A stretch of 64,000 nucleotides of DNA from Hofstenia miamia (lineage: Eukaryota > Xenacoelomorpha > Acoela), in assembly GCA_004352715.1 (NCBI GenBank), contig SCFE01000035.1, positions 51,583-115,582 on the forward strand, given 5' to 3'. The notes below the pieces were generated by a model. That model did not search any database, was not told the origin of the DNA, and saw only the letters and a program-made list of their open reading frames with translations. The first letter of the stretch is position 1, and every line of letters starts with the position of its first letter. Made by a program: the position numbers and the translations under genes. Shown here piece after piece: positions 20,766-33,030 of this stretch.

Positions 20766-23700
20766 AGTGTGGACCCGATTCGTAAAAATATAGTTCTATT
20801 TTCAAGTGTTGCCATTTGCACCATATTACCCCAGGCTTTATTTTCTACAGCCCCAAATTGCCCCACTTTAAAAATTTCTGCTCCAAAAACTACTTGAGAA
20901 ATCGTATTGTTCATATTTGTTCAAAGATAATTTTCATAGCACTTCACCACACAACCACTGCCAAATGTTTTGAATCCTTACTGTCTAGAAGATAGAGAAT
21001 TATTCTTTCAAATTCCATCTTCTCTATTTTTACCAATAGGAATCTAATAAAAAATGTACTGGGCATTGGAAGGTAAACGGGTGCAGGGCGGGCACAGGCA
21101 GCGTTAAATCCAAAAATGCAAATATATATATATATATATATTAAAATTAATATTAATATACAAATAACAAATTTAAATTCTATAAGCTAATATTTACACA
21201 ATATATTTATACGACGATAGTTGCAATGTCTATAGATGACAATTCAGATCACAAAAAGATATGGTTGAATGAAATTTCCCTATGAGTTAGAAATACATTG
21301 TAAGGGATTTTTCAAAACTTGGGTCAGCTTTTCTCAACTAAATAGTGTTTTTACTCAAATTTTGCCCACTATAGAAAAATATTGCCCCATACAGGCCCTG
21401 ATTTGCCCCGCTACACGTACATCTCTGATTCGCACAGTATATCAAACATTATCAAAATTGTTGGAAATATTGCATCGAATCATACATCCTGTATTTCTCA
21501 TTTTTATTAGTACACTTCATTTCACCTAGATAAATTCAATTGCAAAGTTCTAAATTTCTTATATTAAGTCTTTTTTATCCTATTTCCACTAGGAATTTTT
21601 CAAAACCTGTGATTGCTTACTCAAAAATTATTTAAGCTCTAATGACTCAAAGACTAGTGAATATATTTTTTTATCGTCTATTATGAAATTTGGAAATAGT
21701 GCGATACATTAAAATATTGCCTATTTTTCAATGAAAATTCAATTTTTTAAAAAATTTAAATTGTCTCTATTCCTATCGTTCAGGTGATCAAGATGTGAAA
21801 GCTCATACCTGCAGGCAACCGGTGTGCAAAGTCATAGGTTTTAGAGAAAAGAGAAGTCACTCCTCTATCTTGTGGTGCTTTCAATTTTTGGATATCTTCA
21901 TTGGATAACTCTATGATGAACATATTATACTATTAGGAATCTATTTTTTCTGAGACTTTTAAGAAGGGAAATATGATGAATCAAAATTTGTTTTTTTATA
22001 CTAAGAACTTCTGTTACACAACTGAAGTTTCATAACCCATGCTTATAAAGCGATTATAATTTTGAGGTAGTTTAAATTCGGAAAGCTACTGCAAAGCCAA
22101 TTTTGACGATTTTGTTATAAGAATATTATCATTCTCTAGGTAATTAAAAGCTCCAAGTTGCAATGCTTTTTATTTTTCCTTTCTTTCAAAAGCAAACTGT
22201 TTAGGAACCATGTAATGTATATATATATATATATATATAAACTCAATTATGTAATGAGAATATATATATTGGAATTTCGTTTTTTAAATTGTTAGCTGAG
22301 ATGTATATTTTGATATAGATTATATATATCGTATACACGCACTTTCAGTGAAATTGGCAGAAAATTTGAATCAATTCATCATGCAAAATTTAGCATTATT
22401 TTTGTAATATTTATATCATATCAATTATATTAACAATATTTATACAATATGTATTTGATGACACAAATCAAAAGAAAAGACTTAAGATTCATTACTAAAG
22501 CATAATATATATTTAGTTATTAAAATTATACATATTTCTTAATTTTAAGCACATTGAGTGAAATTTTATTGAACTATTTTGAAAGAATTCCAAAACCAAA
22601 CCAAAGCAAACCATTTCCCCATATGTGAACCAGACATATAATCATGGCAAACTTCATAACCCGATGCAGATGGTTTGTTTAAAAGTGTGACAGGTTGAAT
22701 GCGCTACTTTTTTCCAAATAAACTATAAAACTTTCAGTGATGGTTTTTATGAAACAGCTTCAAAATTTATTTACGAGAGTAGAATTGTAAAAACTATCTT
22801 CACGACTTCACCGCACTTGTATTTAAACTTAATGGGATCCATTAAATGTATCTATGTGGTGACTTTCATTTTTAAAATAAACAATAGAATTTTTAGTTTC
22901 AAGTAAACCTAAAATTTTATTTTGCAATTATATATGGTGTTTATTGCTTAGATATATAGGCAGTAAGAACTGTTATTTACAGGATTTCTTCAACTCTGAG
23001 ATTAGGATTTTCCAGGAATTGAGGTCCAAGCAAGGCCCAACCCACATAAATTAATGACAATTTAGCCCTCTTTAGGCCTATTTCTATGCTTATAAAAAAA
23101 CAACAAAAATTCTGCAAAATTTTGGGTTTGCTGCATTAAAATTATCATTCTCTAGGTAATATTGTTGCACAAATTTTTTGGCTCATCCTTTCAAATACGC
23201 GCAAACAGTGGCGTAGCGTATGCCAAAGTGCTTAGTGTGAGGGAGGAAAAAAACTCGACATTTCGGTTCAAAATGTGATATTGAAGTAAAACATATGCAT
23301 ATGATAATTGCAATTTACAAGCCAATAATAGAAAATAAATACATATTTAATCAAGAAAGACGGATGAGAAGTGGTATTTTTGGGTGTGGAGGGAACCGGT
23401 TCCAACTCTAATTGAATGTCTTTATTCATATATTCTTACCAATTTTTAATGTTTTTGCTATATATATTCACTTAATGAGTAGCACCCAGCATTTAAAAAT
23501 GCTTTGCATAAAGGAATTGAGATTTTCAACTGATTTCATATTATCGGCAAATACAGCAAAAAATTAATTTTAAAAACAAAGTGTAACAATAATGGAGGTA
23601 ATCCCTTGGACATGAGAGATCATTTAGTGCACTTTGGACTACCATTATTTTATAAATTATGTTTAAATCAAATCATATGAATATGTATTTCTAAAGGTGA

Positions 23701-26281
23701 TAAATGATCATTGGTATATATATGGTGATAAGGACAAAAAATCGAAAAAGTTAGCTTTGCTTAGATTTTGAAGGCATATATAATTGTAATATATTTGAAT
23801 TATCAGCACAATTGAGTTTATTTCAAAGGTTTGAAATTGATTCGGTGTGTCACACATATAATTTGAAAATCAATAATTCGATTTAATTTTAATGCCAATA
23901 CAAATTATATATCGCCAATTACATATTTTCCAATTGCTCTTAACATAAAAAAGATGAGATGCTCAGTCAATGTGATAATTGAACTAAAGAAATTTGAAAA
24001 ATATTTGTTTCCAAAATTTCAGTTCTATGAATTCAGTAGAATTGTGAACAAGAGATTTCAATTTTAAATAAATATTAATTACAATTTATGTTCCGCCACA
24101 CGTTTATATTTTTGTTAAATGAAAGTGCTAATTGTGAATTTGTACTTTGGTGTGAGCTGAGACTCAAATATTTTCATTGCCAATATAAAAATTTCTAGTA
24201 ATTTTTCATTTAATAATCCTATTTTATAATAGGCATTAAATATTTAATAATTTCAAGAACATGTTTTAGGGCACAAGATCTGTTTTATTATTACCCTCTT
24301 GAAAATTTTAGTTTGTGAATATCTATAGGTGTTTATGACACTTTAGATCTATTGAAAAGTTTGCAAAGACCTATGCACTTTGGAATACATTCAAAATTTG
24401 CAAAAATGTATGTGTAGTATTTCTACAAATTGACACTGTATATTAACAGCACGATAAATATGTTGATTTTTAAGATTTTGATCGACATTTAGAAATTCAT
24501 CGATTTATCATTTCGACATCAATTTTTTCACAATTCTTTTTACAGGGTTGCCATTTTTAATAAATAGGGTGCTTCAAATCCTATTTAAGACAGTGTTAAA
24601 ATTTAACATGATTTTTGCTATATTTTTCGTGTTTTGTTGTCAAAGTCATTAAGAATTTCTTTATAATTCTTCGAAAATAATTTTTAGGATTTTTGTATTC
24701 GTACTTTCATAACCAACTTTCCACCGAAAATATTAAAAACTTGCGTTATATTTACTTGCATGAATGAAAGATGAATGTTGATAAAGTTAACTTAATTCAA
24801 AGTTTGCTACTATAGCTGTTTTCGGCAAAATTTTGGTACTGGGATGAAATTTTCTCTAAAAGCAAAAAGCAGTAATTTTTAAATACACTTTTTCGCCAAA
24901 TATGTCTTTCAAACAATTAAACATAGCCACAGTGACAGTGTGACATCCATAAAAATAGTATGCAACAGATGATATTCTGTTTACTACACAAACAATGTAA
25001 TGTCACCTTGTCACGGTATGACTAAAAATCAATCGAAATAACTTCAATTTTTTCAATGATTTTGATATTTTTCGATTTCTAGTTCTGAATCGATTGAAAA
25101 TTTCCATCTTAGAAAAAACTATCCTTCCCAGCAAATGATAAATTTTATTAAATACATTAAAATAAGTGATAAAATTTTCATGAAATGAAGAAATTTCGTC
25201 AAATTAAAGCCTGGTAGAGGTGTGTATAAAGCGGGAAACAGGTTCCAGTTAAAAGAAAATTGCTAAAAGTATTTTGTCATTTAAAGCAAATATTCATAAC
25301 TTACCTCAAACTGCTCAGTTGCTTAAAATTATATGCTAACTAAATCTGTAGATTGCATATCATCACACACACATTAAGCGAATGCTTTACTTCATTGTCA
25401 TTGGGGCTCTGTTTCCAAGGCAACCTGTGGAAATTATATATTAATTGCTACCCTCGTTGTGGAAATTGAACTGGAATGTGGTTTTAATAGTGCATTTGGT
25501 TCTCGCCTGGCTAATTTCTCTTTAGTATATGCAGTGATTCCAAATTTAGAATATAGTGATTGGTTAAAAACTGTCTCATTTTGGTAGTATCGCATGTCTA
25601 ACCACCTGAGAGAATTAGCGATGTAACGATCATGCGTCACTAATTATCTCGAGGGGCAAGACTTGCAATGCTTTCAAATGTGACAGATCAATTTTTAAAC
25701 TATCACTAGTGCAACCATGGGCGAGGGCGGATACAGAGGGTTCAAAGATCTGGTATTTGTTAAATGTATTTCTTTGAACTTTTACGCTCTAAAATTTGCT
25801 TTAAATCACAGACCCAGTAAAACCAAAGCAAGCGAAACTTCAGCAAACATTGTACGTGCTACGTTCGCGAAAAATAGGCCTAATTTGACCAATGAAAGCT
25901 ATCAAATTGTTTACTATAAAAAGAGATTTATCGCTAGAATTTAGCTAACAGAACGCTCATAATTCACAATTAATTAAAACATTAAAAAACAGCTAATGCT
26001 GCCAAATAAATAATATCGACATTTCTGGTTTTCATCACTTAATATGTGCATTAGTTGAAATATATTGCTATTTTTCCAAAGCTTGTATCCATATTGTCAT
26101 GTATCTTCACTAGAAAACAAAATAATAAATCAAAGCTATAATAAATTTATATTTTTCAAAGACTGCTTAAAGAAATCAATTGTTTTAAAAAAAGCGTCTG
26201 ATGCCTTTTTCTATTGAACTTTTTTATGCGTGGTTCACCAATTTATTTAATCGAATAGCATCTAAAATAATGCATATTAAA
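20766..26281. other. Long AT-rich stretch with no recognised gene
   Basis: Holds short TA runs (21123-21140, 22217-22238). Two GC-richer patches with repeated GCCCC words lie at 20810-20890 and 21360-21420. A 20-bp identity joins 22125-22144 and 23141-23160, and there are transposon-end-like words at 23206 (CAGTGGCGTAGCG) and 23396 (CCGGTTCCAACTCT). Open frames at 25434-25640 (-) and 25717-25944 (+) have no recognisable motif. No gene supported. Confidence 0.4.
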
Positions 26282-26637
26282 ACTCAAGCAAAGCTTATTT
26301 TCATTTATATATATATACCCTATCAATTTACTACGATGACTATCATATTTCACTAAATCCATTTAGACAGCACAGGTGCTTGTAAATTTGAATTTCTAAT
26401 AATTCTTATAGGAGCTTTGTCAAATAAAAAAATATAATGGCATTAATAAAAATTAATAAAACTCAAGCAAAGCTTATTTTCATTTATATATATACCCTAT
26501 CAATTGACTACAATGACTATCATATTTCACTAAATCCATTTAGACAGCACAGGTGCTTGTAAATTTGAATTTCTAATAATTCTTATAGTACCTTTGTCAA
26601 ATAAAAAAATATAATGGCATTAATAAAAATTAATAAA
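26282..26637 (+). repeat. 179-bp tandem duplication, two copies
   Basis: ACTCAAGCAAAGCTT starts at 26282 and again at 26461. The units agree almost throughout, differing in TA-run length and a few bases. Non-coding. Confidence 0.9.
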
Positions 26638-27242
26638 GTTTATATAGTTGTAAGCAATCAAAAAAATTATTCTAAATACTAAAATTAGTCACAAAAAGTT
26701 TACTCCGAAAAAAATCCAATGAATAATATCTCGGATTTTTAATAATTTCAAATTTTTGTCACATTAGAAGCTAATTGTTTAAGTTCAAATCCCAATATTT
26801 TCTAATATTTTGATATAGTATTCCTAAATTTGTCAACAATATACCTTTATTGGAATTTAGCACATCTAAAAGTAAAGAAACTGATCAACAGGAAATTTTT
26901 GGTGACAGCATATACAAGCATGTAACTTTACAAGAACTCTCAAATTTAAAATAGCAAAATAAATACCCGTGAAAATAGGTAGAAAAATGGAATCTTTAAA
27001 TTGGATTTTTTCTGTTTTGGCACCAGACTCAAAACAAAACTCGCATACAAAATCTTGGGTGAGGAACACACTCATGGTCATTCAGCAAATATCGCGGATG
27101 TCTTCACCACCTTCGAATGAAAGCTTTTAAACCTAAAAATACTTAATCTGAAAACTTAATAAAGTAAAAGTATATAATCCTTCAATAATAAACAATTTTA
27201 ATTTAGCATTAATATTTTATAAAAGAAATTGAATTGTGAAAT
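26638..27242. other. AT-rich DNA before assembly gap
   Basis: No recognisable gene. The 71-codon minus frame at 26866-27081 has no known motif. Confidence 0.4.
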
Positions 27243-28242
27243 NNNNNNNNNNNNNNNNNNNNNNNNNNNNNNNNNNNNNNNNNNNNNNNNNNNNNNNNNN
27301 NNNNNNNNNNNNNNNNNNNNNNNNNNNNNNNNNNNNNNNNNNNNNNNNNNNNNNNNNNNNNNNNNNNNNNNNNNNNNNNNNNNNNNNNNNNNNNNNNNNN
27401 NNNNNNNNNNNNNNNNNNNNNNNNNNNNNNNNNNNNNNNNNNNNNNNNNNNNNNNNNNNNNNNNNNNNNNNNNNNNNNNNNNNNNNNNNNNNNNNNNNNN
27501 NNNNNNNNNNNNNNNNNNNNNNNNNNNNNNNNNNNNNNNNNNNNNNNNNNNNNNNNNNNNNNNNNNNNNNNNNNNNNNNNNNNNNNNNNNNNNNNNNNNN
27601 NNNNNNNNNNNNNNNNNNNNNNNNNNNNNNNNNNNNNNNNNNNNNNNNNNNNNNNNNNNNNNNNNNNNNNNNNNNNNNNNNNNNNNNNNNNNNNNNNNNN
27701 NNNNNNNNNNNNNNNNNNNNNNNNNNNNNNNNNNNNNNNNNNNNNNNNNNNNNNNNNNNNNNNNNNNNNNNNNNNNNNNNNNNNNNNNNNNNNNNNNNNN
27801 NNNNNNNNNNNNNNNNNNNNNNNNNNNNNNNNNNNNNNNNNNNNNNNNNNNNNNNNNNNNNNNNNNNNNNNNNNNNNNNNNNNNNNNNNNNNNNNNNNNN
27901 NNNNNNNNNNNNNNNNNNNNNNNNNNNNNNNNNNNNNNNNNNNNNNNNNNNNNNNNNNNNNNNNNNNNNNNNNNNNNNNNNNNNNNNNNNNNNNNNNNNN
28001 NNNNNNNNNNNNNNNNNNNNNNNNNNNNNNNNNNNNNNNNNNNNNNNNNNNNNNNNNNNNNNNNNNNNNNNNNNNNNNNNNNNNNNNNNNNNNNNNNNNN
28101 NNNNNNNNNNNNNNNNNNNNNNNNNNNNNNNNNNNNNNNNNNNNNNNNNNNNNNNNNNNNNNNNNNNNNNNNNNNNNNNNNNNNNNNNNNNNNNNNNNNN
28201 NNNNNNNNNNNNNNNNNNNNNNNNNNNNNNNNNNNNNNNNNN
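27243..28242. other. Assembly gap of exactly 1000 N
   Basis: The round length indicates an arbitrary scaffold spacer. Any frame spanning it is meaningless. Confidence 0.99.
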
Positions 28243-28739
28243 TATTTATGCTGTGTGACGCCATTATCTTTCCTTGATTTGTCATAAGTAGCTGCTAATG
28301 TTTTTATAAAATGTTGCAAAAAATCCAAAAAATGTTGCAGATAAACTTTGAAAAATTTGCCAAGAAGTTGCCAAAAAATTTTGGCAAAAAATTCAAACAA
28401 TTTTTCTGGAGACATGACACTTGTGTAATCAATGATTACGTAATATTAAGCCTGATTTTGTTGCGATGAACGTCTTTGTGGAGTTTGTTTCAATCATTTA
28501 GTTATATAGATGTGACCCGGTCACTCAATTATCCCAGAGACTTTAAGGATAAATTGATCTGGTGACCCGGCTGACCATTAATGTATTTTATCGAAAGCAT
28601 CCGTTTTTACTTAAATAGCAATATTAGCAGCAGCAGCGTAGCTCTACTTGATCTTAGTAAGGCTTTTGATAGCTTGGATCACAATATTTTAGAAATAAAG
28701 CTACAGAGTTATGGATTTGACAAGGATTCCCGAACACTA
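28243..28739 (+). repeat. Copy of 13601-14098, cut by a single N
   Basis: Near identical to 13601-14098, including the start of LINE-A RT (ALLDLSKAFDSLDHNIL, about 28640-28690). It ends at N 28740 in mid-frame, so the rest of the RT is missing here. Confidence 0.85.
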
Positions 28740-28740
28740 N

Positions 28741-29620
28741 ATGATATTCTTTTGAAATGGAAAATTTATTTAACTTAATGTTTAACCCATATTGAAACTG
28801 AAGCTGCTTTAGTAGTAAAAACACATGTTATTGCACTAAGCAGATGGTAAGAATCTCCCTACACTAGGGTGTTACTTATATGTAGCTGCAGTCCTTAAGG
28901 GAGTACATTACTTGTTGCCAAAAAATGAATGGCAACAAACTAGTATCAATATAATTTCTTCGTAACATGTTTGTTAACAAATGCCCTTTTTAACTTAATG
29001 ATTCGTTTAATTACATTCACTTCCAAATTAGTGATCAGATTGATCAAACAGGAATGTCATGCTGGGATAGAAAAGACAAAAATTTAAGGAGCCATTAGCA
29101 ATGTAGCTGAAACTTTATAATTTTATTAACTTACCATTATTACAAGATTAGTCTTGCAAAATAGAAATAAACTTTGAATTATAGCAGTGTAGAAAAACAG
29201 ATTTTCTTAGGTGGTACACATGTTTATCACCAAACCTCAGATTGTTAACTACTCAATTGATATTTTGTTTCAAGGTAAAAAAAAATAAATTATTTTGAAT
29301 GTAAATTGTAGTTGTATACTACAATTTTTAAATATCACAAATATAATGAATTGCATTTCAAGAGTTTTTTGTTTTTAGTTATCGTCGGAAATATCATATA
29401 TACAAAATTCCAGAAATGTAGTAACCAATGCCACTTATTCTTTACAAATAGTCTACCTTGGTTGTCAAGTGAGTGTTTATGTTTATTTGAAACATAATTT
29501 ACTCATTATTAGTAATAATACGTAGTAGGATATAAGGTATATGCCACGTATTTATGTTGTGTGACGCCATTATCTTTCCTTGATTTGTCATAAGTAGCTG
29601 CTAACGTTTTTATAAAATGT
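28741..29620 (+). repeat. Copy of 12807-13672
   Basis: Starts right after the N at 28740 and matches 12807-13672, with a short insertion near 28800. The match ends at 29620, where the sequence switches to the TGTGGGAAAGTAA minisatellite of the pogo-type leader. Confidence 0.85.
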
Positions 29621-29995
29621 GGGAAAGTAAAAACTAAAAAAAATGTAAGGTAATGTGGGAAATTAAAAAATGTAAGGTAATGTGGGAAAGTAAAAAATGT
29701 AATTATGTGGGAAAGTAAAAAAGTAAAAAAATGCAAACTAAATTAGGCCACATAAATAACACAAAAACTAGTAAAAGTACATGCATGACGTCAGTAAAAC
29801 ACCCCCCGGCAATATCCACGACGTCTCAGGTCAAAGGCCACCCCTCTCAGCCAATCAGAAAAAAGTGGGACAGACTTCACTCCACCTCTTGACCAATCAG
29901 AAAAAAGTGGGATGAAATGGACTCCACCTCTTGACCAATCAGAAAAAAGTGGCACGAACTTCACTCGCTTATATACTACTTATTATACACATTCC
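29621..29995 (+). mobile_element. Second pogo-type leader: minisatellite, CRE, three CCAAT boxes, TATA
   Basis: Collinear with 4046-4370: irregular TGTGGGAAAGTAA units to about 29730, TGACGTCA at 29786-29793, CCAATCAG at 29851-29858, 29893-29900 and 29935-29942, then TTATATAC at about 29969. Similarity runs a few bases into the coding start of the other copy (ATACTACT, CATTCCA) and then ends, so this copy keeps the leader but not the transposase. Confidence 0.7.
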
Positions 29996-31303
29996 ACTTA
30001 TAATAATGGTAAATTTCACTATTAAATTTGTCTATTGTATTAGTTTATCATTGTCAATGTTGATGCGAGTTCATATATTATCGTCAACCACTGTAATCAT
30101 TTCCCATGCACTGATAATTTTCGACAAGTCTTGTTCATCTGAGATGGAATTGATAATAACACAATGCCCAACAAAATATATCTAAGTGTGGTATAAGGGA
30201 TATGCATTTACAAAATTAAATGGAGAATAATTACACCACGTGCATATTCAAATAATAATCAAGATTTTTTATAGACACTCTCTTTTGACATATTAAATAT
30301 CAAATTAACACGGTATTATTGTAAGCCAGAGAAATTGATATTAACAAGTATAAAGGATAATATGTTCCGTGATTGATTTAATTGCCTCCTATGGTTAACA
30401 TTGGTGTAATTCTGCTTTCATTTTGAGCGAGTAATTAATGGAGATTGTTTTATATGATGGGAACAATTCTTCTTATGCCAATAGAAAAACAACACAATAA
30501 ATGTTTTAAACCAATTCATCAGTGATGGCGAACTTTTTGTATAGTCGGTGAGAATACTAAATAACATTTAAAATCAGAATCACATTAGTTTGTATCACCT
30601 CATTTTTGAGCGAGTAATTAATGGAGATTGTTTTATATGATGGGAACAATTCTTCTTATACCAATAGAAAAACAACAGAATAAATGTTTTAAACCAAATC
30701 ATCAGTGATGGCGAACTTTCTGTATAGTCAGCAAAACTAAATAAACCTTAGCAAAAAATATATAATTAATTTCTTCTACTCTATTTATTGTATGAGATTT
30801 GTTAGTGTCAAAGAGGCATTCTTTCATCAGTTGATGATGGAAAACTTTTTTTCTTTTTTAAACACCTGGCTTTCTAAATAAACCTCTAAAAAAATTTAAT
30901 AAATTTCAAATATACCATTTTAAAATAAATTACACGTAGAGGGAGCACTGGAGAAAACAGGTTTTTTTTCAGTTGATAGAGAATCATTCATCAGAGTGTG
31001 GAAACTAAATTATATACAAATAATCATTCAAATTAAATGTAGAATCATGCCAATCCACTGTGAGTGTGTTACTTAGAGAAAACTGTTACTTTTCTTAGAT
31101 TAACCATTAAGCAGAGTTGACACTTTTCCAATTTCTCTCCTTTATAATAAGTGTGTGGTTTATTAAACTAATTTAATATACAAGAGCCTTTTTAGCTACT
31201 TAATTCACTTCAACTTATTTAGATAAAGCAGAGATACTGGAAGACAGGATCAACACTCAAGAGTAGACGTGCATATCCAGGAACACATCTGCCAGCCGCA
31301 TCT
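29996..31303. other. AT-rich DNA with a direct repeat, no gene
   Basis: Contains the repeat pair at 30421-30730. An 84-codon frame at 29931-30185 starts inside the leader repeat and has no known motif. Confidence 0.4.
30421..30730 (+). repeat. Direct repeat, two copies of about 126 bp
   Basis: 30421-30546 and 30604-30730 share TTTTGAGCGAGTAATTAATG through to CAGTGATGGCGAACTTT with few differences, separated by 57 bp of unrelated sequence. Non-coding; origin unknown. Confidence 0.9.
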
Positions 31304-32130
31304 NACATATTTGGGAGTGGTCATCGACAGCAACCTATATTTAGGAGAGTTCATGAATGGTAAGATCAAAATAATGGCAGCTGCATTAGGTTACCTAAAA
31401 CAAGTTAGAAATGTCACCCAAGATAAATCAGCAATCTATGCATTTGTGGTTAGCAATTATACATACGCTTGTATCCTTTTGAATAATTTAAGTATGTGTA
31501 ATAAGGAGAGAATAAATAGGCTTTTTAACTGGTCTATTAGTATAATGTACAGAATCAATAGACAACAGACAGGTGCAAAGCTGCAATCATTAGCCATTTT
31601 ATCTCCAGAATTTAACATAAAGTATCACAGTTTAGTAAACATAAATAACATATCTGAAGGAAATAGCTTCCTGTAGGAATTCATCAAATACAATAGAAGA
31701 GCGAACACGTGTATTAACAAGGTACAAACTAAGAACAAATTCTGGAAATATTCATTTACTACTACCACTTGCTCTATGTGGAATAAGCTCCCAATCAACA
31801 TCCGCAAAGCAAAAAATTTAAACTTATTTAAAAAGCTACTCAAGCATAATCTACTTAGCAAACAAAAGATATTTAATGTATGGCGAAATTTCTAGCTGTA
31901 TTCTTGTTCTTATTCTTTTTATTGTAAATATCATGTGTATAATTGTGCATTTTTAACCTATTTTTATTTTGTAGCTTAATTTATTTTTAAGTGTCCTGCT
32001 TGTTGTATGTATTGTCAATTTGTAAATATGTCTATATGTATATTGTAAATATTGTATATATATCTTTGCAAATTTGTAAATATGTGCAGCAGGTGCGGAT
32101 AGCAGGTAAACTAATAAAGTTATTGACGAA
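31304..32130 (+). pseudogene. Non-LTR retrotransposon 3' end, LINE-A copy 2
   Basis: Begins right after an N at 31304. It encodes TYLGVVIDSNLYLGEFMNG, the thumb region and the C-terminal block MWNKLPINIRKAKNLNLF, matching 14740-15560. The frame is broken at 31674 and downstream. The 3' tail ends CTAATAAAGTTATTGA at about 32125 and is followed by an ATT-rich run. It carries no palm or YADD box. Confidence 0.85.
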
Positions 32131-32450
32131 TAATTATCACTGTTATTATTATTTTTATTATAATTATTATTAATAGACAGTGCATACTTATACTTAACGA
32201 TAATAACACATTACATTCATTCGGAAATTTAGTATATCACTAGAAAACCACGCATACGCATCACACACATATTTATATAATATGTTTATTATTATTTTGT
32301 AAATACATGTAGCTGCTAGTTTGTAGTTTTGTATTTGCTCTTTAGAGCAATAAGTTTGCTTTGCCTCTTGTTGTAACACCTTAAAGGTGTGTTTACAGCT
32401 TATAAATGAAATATAATACTTCACAATCGAGCACTCAACTAGGACAAATA
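32131..32450. other. AT-rich spacer between two LINE fragments
   Basis: ATT-rich run then unique sequence; no feature seen. Confidence 0.4.
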
Positions 32451-33000
32451 TATTTGTTCAGCCATGGCATTATTGAACCTTAGCAATCCTTTTGACAGTC
32501 TGAACTTTGAATTATTGATAAAAAACATAAAATCGATTGGGTTTACAAATAAAAGTTCTTTACTAATTATAAGTTTTTTAAAAATCCAGAAACAACGGGT
32601 GAAGATTGATAAGACATTGGCTAGTTGTATCACAAAAAACAACTGGGTACCACAGGGAATAGTACTTTGCCCTATATTGCTTGCCATATACTGTATATAC
32701 ATTTAAATGGCATTTCTTGCTATACTAAGAATAGCAGTATTTACCAATATGCAGTGACACCTGCTTAATAAATTATCAGTTGCAGCTTATCATATTGTTG
32801 TGAAAAACTTAAAAGAAAACTCTAGAGCTTTAAGAAATTATTTTTGTATGAATATGCTCATGCTAAATCTAGGAAAAACACAATTCATTATCTTTTCGCA
32901 TGAATCAGCAAAATTAATCAGTAATAAGTTGAAATTAAACAGGATTTCAACAAATTGACCAGATAGAAGAAGATAGTTACCTAGGCGTACATATTCATAA
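32451..33000 (+). pseudogene. Non-LTR retrotransposon RT fragment (LINE-B)
   Basis: The frame from 32464 reads ALLNLSNPFDSLNFELLIKN, a decayed palm motif in which the catalytic Asp of L-D-x-S-K-A-F-D has become Asn. It continues with WVPQGIVLCPILLAIYC and stops at 32704. Later frames give LNLGKTQFIIFSHES and EDSYLGVHI up to the TA run. The YADD box is degenerate (YQYAV near 32740). It differs clearly from LINE-A, so this is a second family of the same superfamily. Confidence 0.75.
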
Positions 33001-33002
33001 AA

Positions 33003-33030
33003 AACATATATATATATATATATATATATA
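33003..33030. repeat. (TA)n microsatellite
   Basis: TA run joining LINE-B to the duplicated 3' end of LINE-C. The same junction at 34255 has an N followed by a short TA run. Confidence 0.95.

Noticed and set aside
20810-21420. GCCCC-rich patches that might be two ends of one transposon
   Set aside because: The patches do not form matching inverted ends and no target duplication was found.
23206-23225. CAGTGGCGTAGCG resembling a hAT element end
   Set aside because: No inverted partner or 8-bp duplication of the flank CGCGCAAA found downstream; kept only as a possible solo end.
23396-23409. CCGGTTCCAACTCT similar to the right end of hAT family 1
   Set aside because: Only about 12 of 15 end bases fit and there is no left end; too weak to annotate as an element.
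27198-28415. Four long open frames of 340-405 residues spanning the N gap
   Set aside because: They consist almost wholly of unknown bases; the gap is an arbitrary 1000-N spacer.
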